A DNA stretch of 64,000 nucleotides from Pseudonocardia halophobica. Lineage in GTDB: Bacteria > Actinomycetota > Actinomycetes > Mycobacteriales > Pseudonocardiaceae. Positions 16,531 to 24,125 of the stretch are shown here, in pieces (within the stretch, counting starts at the first letter, position 1; each line of letters begins with the position of its first letter). Position numbers and translations under genes: made by a program. Below the pieces are notes generated by a model. It did not search any database and was not told where the DNA came from. It saw only the letters and a program-made list of their open reading frames with translations. The stretch is from positions 1 through 64,000 of the forward strand of contig NZ_BSFQ01000031.1 of the NCBI RefSeq assembly GCF_027922425.1, in the 5' to 3' direction.

Positions 16531-16554
16531 CTACCCCCACGCCCCCGCGCGAAC
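16531..16554 (-). promoter_or_regulatory. Candidate stress promoter, GTTC-N14-GGGTAG
   Basis: On the minus strand GTTC (16554-16551) and GGGTAG (16536-16531) are 14 bases apart, close to the SigB/SigF consensus. It sits 10 bases upstream of the F420 oxidoreductase ATG. An identically spaced pair precedes the DUF3040 gene at 25683. Confidence 0.45.
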
Positions 16555-16738
16555 CGCGGCACCCCGGCAGCCGGCACTGCTCCGGACGGGGCAATGCGAA
16601 CCGTCCTCCACGACCGCGCGCTGCGACGGTCGGGCGGAATCCGCGCGGGACCGCCCGTGCGGTGAGTGGCGCCGACCCGGATCGGGGTAGACGGCCACGA
16701 GCGCCGCACGCCCCGGCGGCGCAGGCGGGGAGGAACAC

Positions 16739-17182
16739 ATGCGGCCCATGACGGCGCTGGAGATGGGCGGCGACGCCCCGCGGTCGAGCAACGGGTCGGG
16801 CCCCGACCCCGCCGAGCGCCGGAACGCCGCGGTCGCCGACCTCAAGGAGAGCCTGCGCAACCTGCTCCGCACGCTCCTGCGCAGCTCGGTCGGACTCGTC
16901 CTGGAGAACGTGGAGAACCTGGGCGGCCTGGTCCAGAAGATGGCCTCCTCGGGCGGGCTCGCCATGGGCGGGCTGCTGGGCGGCGTCCGGGCCGGGCTGG
17001 CCGGGAAGAACCCGATCTGGGGTGCGTTGAAAGGCGCGGTCGGGGCCATGAGCACCGGAATGCGGGTGGCGATCATTCTCGCCCTCGTGCTCGCGATCGT
17101 GTTGTTGCCGATCACCGTGGTGCTGCTGCTCGTGGCGCTGATCGTGCTGATCATCGTGGCGGCCGCCAAAGCCGGATCCTGA
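16739..17182 (+). CDS. Hypothetical membrane protein
   Basis: 147 residues, family not recognised. The first 100 are soluble, with an amphipathic helical stretch (LKESLRNLLRTLLRSSVGLVLENVENL). The C-terminus is one or two strongly hydrophobic helices (about 108-143). GGGGAGG precedes the ATG. It stands 380 bases upstream of the gvp operon on the same strand, and its amphipathic/hydrophobic design resembles membrane-shaping proteins, but no role can be assigned. Confidence 0.65.
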   Translation: MRPMTALEMGGDAPRSSNGSGPDPAERRNAAVADLKESLRNLLRTLLRSSVGLVLENVENLGGLVQKMASSGGLAMGGLLGGVRAGLAGKNPIWGALKGAVGAMSTGMRVAIILALVLAIVLLPITVVLLLVALIVLIIVAAAKAGS

Positions 17183-17566
17183 TGATCCGTTCTTTCGGCC
17201 GGCGGGGCCCGTCCACGCCGGACTCCGGTGGCTGCCGCCGTTCCGTTCCCACACGCTGTCGGCACGCCCGCTTCCGCACCGTGACCAGCCGTTGGGCCGA
17301 CCGGGCGGTAGGCGCTCGTTCGGCCCAGCACACTCACGGAACCGTCGCAGCGGTGCTCACCCGTCTGTTTCAGGAGCATTTCCGGGAAATGGTCCGGGTG
17401 GGTGGGCCGAACGGCGCAAAAATGGCTGATGTGGGCGATCAGCGTGTGCGGCCAGATCCGTTCGGGTAGAAGCTGCTGACCCCGGTTCGGGGCTCGTGCG
17501 CGAGCGGTTCGGTGACATCGGTCCCTTCGCGCGGGCGCGGGCCGGCCACCACAACATGGAGGCACG
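17183..17566 (+). other. Intergenic region upstream of the gas vesicle operon
   Basis: About 385 bases without a gene. It holds a perfect palindrome (17377-17391) and a GGGTAG at 17464-17469 with a GTGC 14 bases upstream (17446-17449), a one-mismatch version of the GTTC-N14-GGGTAG pattern seen elsewhere in the window. The gvp promoter is probably here. Confidence 0.5.
17377..17391. promoter_or_regulatory. Palindromic operator candidate CATTTCC-G-GGAAATG
   Basis: Perfect 7-bp arms around a single G, about 175 bases upstream of the first gvp gene. The symmetry and AT-containing ends stand out in this 75% G+C region. No regulator gene is adjacent. Confidence 0.4.
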
Positions 17567-18301
17567 ATGAAATGCGGCGCACGGGTGGCGCTCGGGGTAG
17601 CCGGCGGCTACTTCCTGGGACGCACCAAGAAGATGAAGCTCGCCCTGATGCTCGGCGGGATGGCCGCAGGGCGTCGTGCGGGCGGGCCGGGTGAGCTCCT
17701 GGGCCAGGCCACCAAGCTGCTCAACAGCTCGCCCGAGCTCTCGGCGCTGAGCGACCAGGTCCGTGGGCGGCTGCTGGAGGCGGGCAAGGGCGCCGCCATG
17801 GCCGTGGCGGCGCGCCAGGTCGCCGCACTGACCGACAAGGTCGGTCAGCGGGTCGAGACCCTCGCGAGCGGGGCTGCGGGCGCGAAGGACGGCGCGAAGG
17901 AGAAGGCGGGCAAGGCCGGGGACACCGCCTCCGACGCGGCGTCGGACGCCTCGGACACCGGGGAGGACGCCGCCGGGGCGGGCACGGACGCCGCGCAGAG
18001 CGCCGTCGAGAGCGCCCGCGAGGCCGCCGGCGCCGACTCCGACGAGGAGACCGACCGGGGCGGCGAGCCGGCCGAGGACGAGCAGCAGGAGCCCGAGGAG
18101 GAGCCGAAGCCGCGGCGCCGCACCGCCAAGGCCCAGGGCGCGTCGCGCGGGACGGGCTCCCGGGCCACCGGCTCCGGGCGTCGCACCGCGGCCGCGGGCA
18201 CCGCCACGGCCCGGACCGGGGCGCGGGCCGCCGCCGGCGGGGCGAAGGCCGCCTCGGGTCGTGGCAAGGCCGCTGCCAAGCGGAGGAGCAGCGATGCCTG
18301 A
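17567..18301 (+). CDS. Gas-vesicle-cluster accessory protein (GvpY-like)
   Basis: 244 residues. The N-terminus (ARVALGVAGGYFLGRTKKMKLALMLGG) has a glycine-rich hydrophobic helix. The middle is helical (LLGQATKLLNSSPELSALSDQVRGRL). The C-terminal half is low-complexity Ala/Thr/Arg/Lys-rich sequence with an acidic segment. Position first in the operon and composition match the GvpY genes of Streptomyces clusters; that assignment rests on synteny. The ATG has a GGAGG site, and the stop overlaps the next start. Confidence 0.65.
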   Translation: MKCGARVALGVAGGYFLGRTKKMKLALMLGGMAAGRRAGGPGELLGQATKLLNSSPELSALSDQVRGRLLEAGKGAAMAVAARQVAALTDKVGQRVETLASGAAGAKDGAKEKAGKAGDTASDAASDASDTGEDAAGAGTDAAQSAVESAREAAGADSDEETDRGGEPAEDEQQEPEEEPKPRRRTAKAQGASRGTGSRATGSGRRTAAAGTATARTGARAAAGGAKAASGRGKAAAKRRSSDA

Positions 18302-19559
18302 CACGTCCAAACTGGCGGAGGCGCTGCCGTCCGACGCGTTGAAGGACGCCGGCTCGCGGCTGCTGTCGATGCTGGTGCAGCGGGCCGCCGAGGCCGCGAC
18401 CGACCGGGTCACGAACCTGACCGACCGCTTCGACACCGTCACCGAGAACGGCGGGTCCGGGGTCCGCGAGGCGCTCGGCCGCCGTCGCGACGACGACGGG
18501 GACGACCCGGACGACGAGGACGGCGACGGCGACGGCGGTGGCAAGGGCGGCGGGTTCTTCTCCGGGATCAAGGAGAAGGTCAGCGGCCTGTTCGGCGGCG
18601 GCGGCGGCGAGGACTCCGAGGGCGGCGGCGGCGGCAGCGGCGGCGGCAAGAAGGTCAAGCTGACCAACATCGTCGAGGAGATCGACGTCGGCCTCCCGGT
18701 GCGCACCACCTACAACCTGTGGACCCAGTACGCCGACTTCCCGGGCTTCATGAAGAAGGTCGAGAGCGTCGACCAGATCACCGACGAGAAGACCCACTGG
18801 AAGGCGAAGGTCTTCTGGTCCCACCGCGAGTGGGAGGCGACGACCATGGAGCAGGTCGCCGACTCGCACATCATGTGGCGCTCCAAGGGACCCAAGGGGC
18901 ACGTGGACGGGGCGGTGAGCTTCACCGGTCTGGGCCCGAACCTCACCCGGGTGCTGCTGGTGCTCGAGTACCACCCGCAGGGCCTGTTCGAGCGCACCGG
19001 CAACATCTGGCGCGCGCAGGGCCGCCGCGCCCGGCTGGAGTTCAAGCACTTCCGCCGGCACGCCATGACCACGGCCATGCTGCACCAGGACGAGATCGAG
19101 GGCTGGCGCGGCGAGATCCGGGACGCCGAGGTCGTGACGACCCACGAGGAGGCGCTCGACGAGGAGCAGCGCGCCCGCGAGGAGGAGGGCGAGCCCGAGG
19201 AGCGCGACGAGTACGCCGAGGCCGGCGGGGACGAGGAGTACGACGAGGAGGCCGAGCCGGCCGCCGAGTACGACGAGGACTACGAGGAGGAGCCCGCGGA
19301 GGAGGCCGACGAGGGCGCCGTCGACGAGTCCGAGGAGTACGCCGACGAGGAGCCGGAGGAGGACTACGAGGAGGCCGACGAGTACGCCGACGAGGAGCCG
19401 GAGGAGGAGCCGGACGAGGAGTACGAGGAGGTCGACGAGGCGGACACGGCCGCCGACGAGGACACCGAGCCCGACGAGGAACCCGACGAGGAGCCGCCCC
19501 CGGCCCGCCGCCGCACGGCACGCCGGCAGACCGCGGGCGCCGGCGGAAGGAGTCGATGA
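18294..19559 (+). CDS. SRPBCC protein of the gas vesicle cluster (GvpZ-like) with long acidic tail
   Basis: 421 residues in four parts: a helical N-terminus (1-60), a Gly/Asp-rich linker (65-118), an SRPBCC/START-like domain (about 121-280, beginning KLTNIVEEIDVGLPVRTTYNLW), and a ~140-residue tail made largely of Glu, Asp, Ala and Tyr, ending in an Arg-rich cap. Streptomyces gvp operons carry a similar cyclase-like gene (GvpZ). The ligand and role in vesicle assembly are unknown. The start overlaps the upstream stop by 8 bases; a GGAGGAG site precedes it. Confidence 0.75.
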   Translation: MPDTSKLAEALPSDALKDAGSRLLSMLVQRAAEAATDRVTNLTDRFDTVTENGGSGVREALGRRRDDDGDDPDDEDGDGDGGGKGGGFFSGIKEKVSGLFGGGGGEDSEGGGGGSGGGKKVKLTNIVEEIDVGLPVRTTYNLWTQYADFPGFMKKVESVDQITDEKTHWKAKVFWSHREWEATTMEQVADSHIMWRSKGPKGHVDGAVSFTGLGPNLTRVLLVLEYHPQGLFERTGNIWRAQGRRARLEFKHFRRHAMTTAMLHQDEIEGWRGEIRDAEVVTTHEEALDEEQRAREEEGEPEERDEYAEAGGDEEYDEEAEPAAEYDEDYEEEPAEEADEGAVDESEEYADEEPEEDYEEADEYADEEPEEEPDEEYEEVDEADTAADEDTEPDEEPDEEPPPARRRTARRQTAGAGGRSR

Positions 19560-19562
19560 GCG

Positions 19563-20000
19563 ATGACGGTGGCGACCCAGACGGGCGGCGGAGGGCACGT
19601 CGACCGCGGCGGCGGGGGCGGGTCGAGCGGCCTCGCCGACGTCGTCGAGCTGATCCTGGACAAGGGCCTGGTCATCGACGTGTTCGTGCGGGTGTCGCTG
19701 GTGGGGATCGAGATCCTCACGATCGACGCGCGCGTGGTGGTGGCGAGCGTGGACACGTTCCTGCGCTTCGCCGAGGCCACCAACCGGCTCGACCTCTACG
19801 GCAAGGGCAAGGGCGGCAAGGACCTCACCGAGCTGACCCAGGGGATGATGGAGGGCGGCGCCAAGGGTAAGACCGCCGGCGCCCTCGACGCGGCCGTCGA
19901 CAAGGTCGGGGAGCTCCTGGGCGGAAACGACCGCGACGAGGAGCGGGAGGAGGCGCCGCGCCGCCGCCGGCCGCAGCGGACCCGGGAGCGTGAGGCGTGA
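19563..20000 (+). CDS. gvpA: Gas vesicle structural protein GvpA/GvpJ family
   Basis: 145 residues. The core (about 22-75) carries the GvpA pattern: [25 protein letters not shown], then [24 protein letters not shown]-like text (abridged here). This amphiphilic strand-turn-strand unit forms the gas vesicle shell ribs. A Gly-rich N-terminus and a charged C-terminal extension are typical of actinobacterial members. Because these clusters encode several GvpA/J/S paralogues, the A assignment rests on the VSLVGIE segment. Its stop overlaps the gvpF start. Confidence 0.8.
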   Translation: MTVATQTGGGGHVDRGGGGGSSGLADVVELILDKGLVIDVFVRVSLVGIEILTIDARVVVASVDTFLRFAEATNRLDLYGKGKGGKDLTELTQGMMEGGAKGKTAGALDAAVDKVGELLGGNDRDEEREEAPRRRRPQRTREREA

Positions 20001-20728
20001 GCGCGACGTACGTCTACGGGCTCGTCCGGGCGGACGCCGAGCTGCCCGACGACCTGGTGGGGCTGGGCCCGTCGGGCACGGTGACCACCGTGGTGCACGA
20101 GAAGGTCGCCGCGATCGTCGGCGACGTCCCGCTCGACCGCCCGCTCGGCACCCGGGACGACCTGGTGGCCCACGAGGCCGTGGTGGACTCGGTGGCCGCG
20201 CGCACGACGGTGCTCCCGATGCGGTTCCCGGCCGTGATCGAGGAGGAGGGCGTGCTCGAGGAGCTCCTGGCGCCGCACCACGACCGGTTCGTCCGGGCGC
20301 TGGACCAGCTCGAGGGCACCGTCCAATACACCCTCAAGGGCCGCTACGACCAGGACGTCCTGCTCCGCGAGGTCGTGGAGGAGGACTCGGGGGTGCGCGA
20401 GCTGCAGGAGCGCATCCGCGGGGTGCCCGAGGACGCGGCCTACTACGACCGCGTCAAGCTCGGCGAGCTGATCGTCAAGGCGCTCGAGGAGCGCCGCGAG
20501 GTCGACGCGAAGGACATCGTTGACCGGATCGGCCCGTTCGCCGAGGCGGTCTCGACCACCACGCCGACCCAGCCCGAGGACGTCGTCAACGCGGCGTTCC
20601 TGGTACGCAGGGACGGGGCGGAGGAGTTCGAGGCCGCCGTCGAGGAACTGGGTGCGGACACCCACGAGTGGCTGAAGCTGCGGCTGCTCGGGCCGCTCGC
20701 CCCCTACGACTTCGTGCCGGAGGAGTGA
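19997..20728 (+). CDS. gvpF: Gas vesicle protein GvpF/GvpL family
   Basis: 243 residues of the GvpF/L family: N-terminal VYGLVRA, central [15 protein letters not shown], and C-terminal [20 protein letters not shown] and [12 protein letters not shown]. GvpF/L are minor proteins needed for vesicle assembly and are thought to contact GvpA. GTG start inside a GTGA overlap with the gvpA stop. A paralogue is encoded at 21898-22647. Confidence 0.85.
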   Translation: MSATYVYGLVRADAELPDDLVGLGPSGTVTTVVHEKVAAIVGDVPLDRPLGTRDDLVAHEAVVDSVAARTTVLPMRFPAVIEEEGVLEELLAPHHDRFVRALDQLEGTVQYTLKGRYDQDVLLREVVEEDSGVRELQERIRGVPEDAAYYDRVKLGELIVKALEERREVDAKDIVDRIGPFAEAVSTTTPTQPEDVVNAAFLVRRDGAEEFEAAVEELGADTHEWLKLRLLGPLAPYDFVPEE

Positions 20729-20734
20729 TCGTCG

Positions 20735-20965
20735 ATGGGTCTCGTGTCGGGTCTGCTGGGACTGCCGCTGGCCCCGGTCCGCGGTGTCCTGTGGCTGGCC
20801 GAGCAGATCCAGGACCAGGCCGAACAGCAGTACTACGACCCGGCGCGGATCCGCGCGGAGCTGGAGTGGGTCGACGAGGCGCGCCGCACCGGCGAGCTCT
20901 CCGACGAGGAGGCCGCGGAGCGGGAGAACGAGCTGTTGCAGCGGCTCATGGTGCGCCGCGCCTGA
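20735..20965 (+). CDS. gvpG: Gas vesicle protein GvpG
   Basis: 76 residues matching the GvpG family: LVSGLLGLPLAPVRGVLWLAE followed by a charged helix (QIQDQAEQQYYDP, EWVDEARRTGELSDEEA). GvpG is a small coiled-coil accessory protein of vesicle assembly, found next to GvpF. It starts 6 bases after gvpF, whose last codons (GGAGGAG) provide the ribosome site. Confidence 0.85.
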   Translation: MGLVSGLLGLPLAPVRGVLWLAEQIQDQAEQQYYDPARIRAELEWVDEARRTGELSDEEAAERENELLQRLMVRRA

Positions 20966-20978
20966 CCGGCGGAGACCG

Positions 20979-21446
20979 ATGACGGACGACCAGGAGCACA
21001 CCGGGCGGGACCGCCCCGCTCGCCGCGCCGACCCCCGGCACGGCGAGCGGGACGGCGCCCCCGCGACCCGGACGAAGAGGACGGCCACGCGGAGGACGGC
21101 GTCGAAGGGGGCGTCGGACGGCGGGGCGGACGGCGGCTCCGAGGGCGGGTCGGGCGGCTCTGGGGAGGCGGGGCGCAACGGCCACGCGCTGCCCGCCGAG
21201 GCGGCCCGCCGCGCGGCGGAGCAGATCGTCGCGCTGACCGGCCGCGAGCTGGAGTCGGTGGTGTCGATCGAGCGGCGCGACGAGGGCTGGTCGATCGGTG
21301 TCGAGGTCGTGGAGACGCGCCGCATCCCGGACTCGGCCGACATCCTGGCCGTCTTCCAGGTGGACGTCGACTCCCGCGGCGACCTCCACGGCTACCGCCG
21401 CACCGGCCGCTACAGCCGGGGCCAGATGCACAGAGGAGGACGATGA
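20979..21446 (+). CDS. gvpO: Gas vesicle protein GvpO
   Basis: 155 residues. The C-terminal 80 (AAEQIVALTGRELESVVSIE, GWSIGVEVVETRRIPDSADILAVF, YRRTGRYSRGQM) are the GvpO domain. The N-terminal 70 residues are low-complexity Arg/Thr/Gly/Ser and probably disordered. GvpO is essential for vesicle formation in haloarchaea and is general in actinobacterial clusters. The stop overlaps the next ATG (ATGA). Confidence 0.85.
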   Translation: MTDDQEHTGRDRPARRADPRHGERDGAPATRTKRTATRRTASKGASDGGADGGSEGGSGGSGEAGRNGHALPAEAARRAAEQIVALTGRELESVVSIERRDEGWSIGVEVVETRRIPDSADILAVFQVDVDSRGDLHGYRRTGRYSRGQMHRGGR

Positions 21447-21901
21447 CGACCGGAGGCCTTCCGGTACCGGGACGCACGGCGCGTCCGCCCGAGCACCGCC
21501 AGGAGTCGACGAACCTCGCCGACATCCTGGAGCGCGTGCTCGACAAGGGCATCGTGATCGCCGGCGACATCCGCGTGAACCTGCTCGACATCGAGCTGCT
21601 GACGATCAAGATCAGGCTGCTCGTCGCCTCGGTCGACAAGGCCCGCGAGATGGGCATCGACTGGTGGGAGCACGACCCGAGCCTCAGCTCCGGGCAGCGG
21701 GACCTGAACGAGGAGAACCGTCGGCTGCGGCAGCGCATCGGCGACCTCGAGGCCGCCCGCACCCGCGGCGAGCTGGGGGACGGCTCGGCTTCGGAGGCCG
21801 AGGTGGGGTCCGAGCCGGAGTCCGAGGAGGAATCCGGGCCGGAGCCCGAGCCGGAGCCGGTGCGCAGGCGGAGCGCCCGGTCCCGGGAGGAGCGTGGATG
21901 A
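21443..21901 (+). CDS. gvpJ: Gas vesicle protein GvpJ (GvpA/J family)
   Basis: 152 residues. The core NLADILERVLDKGIVIAGDI and DIELLTIKIRLLVASVDKA, followed by MGIDWWE, is diagnostic for the J-type paralogue of GvpA. A charged tail with Glu/Pro repeats follows. GvpJ is a minor shell or tip component. ATGA overlaps link it to both gvpO upstream and the second GvpF/L gene downstream. Confidence 0.85.
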   Translation: MTTGGLPVPGRTARPPEHRQESTNLADILERVLDKGIVIAGDIRVNLLDIELLTIKIRLLVASVDKAREMGIDWWEHDPSLSSGQRDLNEENRRLRQRIGDLEAARTRGELGDGSASEAEVGSEPESEEESGPEPEPEPVRRRSARSREERG

Positions 21902-22647
21902 GCCTGGTCTGGCTGTACGCGGTGCGCCTCGGCGGGGCGGACCGGCCGCCCGCCGGGCCGGGCGTCGACGGCGAGAGCCCCCGGCTCGTCGTCGAGGGCC
22001 CGCTCGTCGCCGTGGTCGGCACGGTGCGCGAGGAGGAGTTCGACGAGGCGGCGCTCGCCCGCGCGATGGAGGACCTGGCCCGTATCGAGCGGCTCGCCCG
22101 GGCGCACCACGCGGTGATCGTGGAGGCGGCGGCCGCGGAACCGACGGCGCCCCTGCGGCTGGCCACCGTCTACCGGGACGACGAGGCGGTCGCCCGGATG
22201 CTGCGCGAGCGGGCGGTGGAGTTCGGGGCCGTCCTCGAGCGCGTCCGGGACCGGCGGGAGTGGGGCGTCAAGGTCTACGTCGACGCCAAGCCCGAGGCCC
22301 CGGTCGAGGCGCCGGCGTCGTCGGATCGTCCCGGGACGTCCTACCTGCTGCGCCGGCGGGCCGACCGGGACCGCGGCGCGCAGGCCCGCGAGCGCGCCCG
22401 GGCCGTCGCCGACCGGCTCGACGAGGGGCTCGCGCAGGTCGCGGCCGGGTCACACCGGATGAAGCCGCAGGACGCCCGGCTCAGCGGCCGCGAGCAGGAG
22501 ATGGTGCTCAACGCGACGTACCTGGTCGACACGGACGGGGAGGACGAGTTCCGGGCGGCGCTCGCCGCGGTCGAGGCGGAGGGGGCGACGGTCGAGCTCA
22601 CCGGGCCCTGGCCGCCCTTCTCCTTCGCCACGCTGGGGGAGTCGTGA
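21898..22647 (+). CDS. gvpL: Gas vesicle protein GvpL (GvpF/L family)
   Basis: 249 residues, second GvpF/L paralogue: SLVWLYAVRL at the N-terminus, PLRLATVYRDDEAVARML in the middle, and ATYLVDTDGEDEFRAAL and LTGPWPPFSF at the C-terminus. A helical arm (RERARAVADRLDEGLAQVA) lies between the two alpha/beta lobes. The ATG overlaps the gvpJ stop and its own stop overlaps the gvpS GTG, so translation is continuous through this block. Confidence 0.85.
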   Translation: MSLVWLYAVRLGGADRPPAGPGVDGESPRLVVEGPLVAVVGTVREEEFDEAALARAMEDLARIERLARAHHAVIVEAAAAEPTAPLRLATVYRDDEAVARMLRERAVEFGAVLERVRDRREWGVKVYVDAKPEAPVEAPASSDRPGTSYLLRRRADRDRGAQARERARAVADRLDEGLAQVAAGSHRMKPQDARLSGREQEMVLNATYLVDTDGEDEFRAALAAVEAEGATVELTGPWPPFSFATLGES

Positions 22648-22880
22648 CGCTCGCCCACCCGGACGACGAGCTGTCGCTGGTCGATCTGCTCGACCGGCTG
22701 CTCGCCGGCGGCGTGATGCTCACCGGCGACATCACGATCTCGCTGGCGGACGTCGACCTCGTGCACGTCTCGCTCCGGGCGTTGATCAGCTCGGTGTCGA
22801 CCCTGATGGAGGGCCAGGAGACCGCCGTGCCGGAGGCCGCGCTCACGGAGGCCGAGCTCACGGAGGTCCGGCGTGCCTGA
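22644..22880 (+). CDS. gvpS: Gas vesicle protein GvpS (GvpA/J/S family)
   Basis: 78 residues. LSLVDLLDRLLAGGVMLTGD and ISLADVDLVHVSLRALISSV follow the GvpA-fold pattern but are short and diverged, as in the S-type minor shell proteins of actinobacteria. GTG start overlapping the gvpL stop; its end overlaps gvpK by 8 bases. Confidence 0.8.
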   Translation: MTLAHPDDELSLVDLLDRLLAGGVMLTGDITISLADVDLVHVSLRALISSVSTLMEGQETAVPEAALTEAELTEVRRA

Positions 22881-23169
22881 GCTGCCCCGCCGCGTGGAGG
22901 CCCAGCCGGACACGGTCGGCCGCGACCTCGGCCGGCTGGTGCTGACGATCGTCGAGCTGCTGCGTCAGCTCATGGAGCGGCAGGCGCTGCGCCGGGTCGA
23001 CGCCGGCGACCTCCCCGACGAGAAGATCGAACAGCTCGGGCTGGGCCTGATGCGGCTCGAGGAGGCGATGGTCGAGCTGCGCGAGCACTTCGGACTCGAG
23101 CCCGGCGACCTGAACATCGACCTCGGCCCGCTCGGTAACCTGCTCGGCCCGGAGGCCGGTTCGCGCTGA
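22873..23169 (+). CDS. gvpK: Gas vesicle protein GvpK
   Basis: 98 residues of the GvpK family: VGRDLGRLVLTIVELLRQLMERQALRRVD-type N-terminal helix (abridged), then EKIEQLGLGLMRLEEAMVEL and GLEPGDLNIDLGPLGNLL. It is a helical accessory protein required for vesicle formation. It is the last gvp gene; Ku follows 80 bases later on the same strand. No gvpN ATPase or gvpC appears in the window. Confidence 0.85.
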   Translation: MPELPRRVEAQPDTVGRDLGRLVLTIVELLRQLMERQALRRVDAGDLPDEKIEQLGLGLMRLEEAMVELREHFGLEPGDLNIDLGPLGNLLGPEAGSR

Positions 23170-23249
23170 CCGGCGCCGACGGGTGACGGGGCGCGCCGGC
23201 GGGTACACGACCGTCGCCCGGGCCGGCCGGGCGGGACGAGGGAGGCGGC

Positions 23250-24116
23250 GTGGCACGCGCGATCTGGACGGGCTCGATCACCTTCGGGCTGGTGTCGATC
23301 CCGGTGGGGCTGTTCACCGCGACGGACGACCACACCGTGCACTTCCACCAGTTCCAGCGGGGCACCTCGGACCGCATCCGCAACCAGCGGGTCAACGAGC
23401 GCACCGGCGAGGAGGTCGACTACGGCGACGTCGTCAAGGGGGCGGAGGTCGGCGACGGCGAGTACGTCGTGGTCGAGCAGGAGGAGCTGGACCAGATCGC
23501 GCCCGGCCGCTCCCGCACCCTCGACATCACCGATTTCGTCGACCTCGCCGACATCGACCCCGTGTACTACCAGCGCACCTACTGGCTGGCCCCGACCGGC
23601 GACGAGTACCGCAAGCCCTACGCGCTGCTGCGCGAGGCGATGATGCAGGGCGACAAGGCCGCGATCGGCACGTTCGTGATGCGCGGCAAGGAGTACCTGG
23701 CCGCGGTGCGGGCCGACGGCGCGGTCATGGCCCTGCACACCCTGCACTTCGCCGACGAGGTCCGGGACCCCTCGGAGCTGGACAACGTGCCGACGCGCCG
23801 GACCAAGCCGGGGGACAAGGAGCTGAAGATGGCCACGCAGCTCATCGAGGCGATGAGCGGGCCGTGGAAGCCCGACCAGTACCGCGACACCTACCGCGAC
23901 CGGGTCGGGAAGCTGATCGAGGACAAGAAGCAGGGCAGGGAGATCGTCACCGAGTCCGAGCCGCCCGAGCCCACCGAGATGTCGGCGCTGCTGGAGGCCC
24001 TGCAGCGCAGCGTCGAGGAGGCGCGCGGGAAGAAGTCGGGCAAGTCCGGCGGAAGCAGGTCGGGCGGGGGCAAGTCGGGCGGGAAGTCGTCCGGCTCCCG
24101 ACGCAAGGCCTCCTGA
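23250..24116 (+). CDS. ku: Non-homologous end-joining protein Ku
   Basis: 288 residues of bacterial Ku: RAIWTGSITFGLVSIPVGL at the N-terminus, then GEEVDYGDVVKG, LADIDPVYYQRTYWLAP and TYRDRVGKLIEDKKQG. It forms a homodimer that threads onto broken DNA ends and recruits LigD. The last ~28 residues are Gly/Ser/Lys-rich, the usual DNA-binding C-terminal extension of actinobacterial Ku. GTG start with GGGAGG upstream. A LigD-type ligase gene lies 3.4 kb further on. Confidence 0.95.
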   Translation: MARAIWTGSITFGLVSIPVGLFTATDDHTVHFHQFQRGTSDRIRNQRVNERTGEEVDYGDVVKGAEVGDGEYVVVEQEELDQIAPGRSRTLDITDFVDLADIDPVYYQRTYWLAPTGDEYRKPYALLREAMMQGDKAAIGTFVMRGKEYLAAVRADGAVMALHTLHFADEVRDPSELDNVPTRRTKPGDKELKMATQLIEAMSGPWKPDQYRDTYRDRVGKLIEDKKQGREIVTESEPPEPTEMSALLEALQRSVEEARGKKSGKSGGSRSGGGKSGGKSSGSRRKAS

Positions 24117-24125
24117 CCGGCCCCG

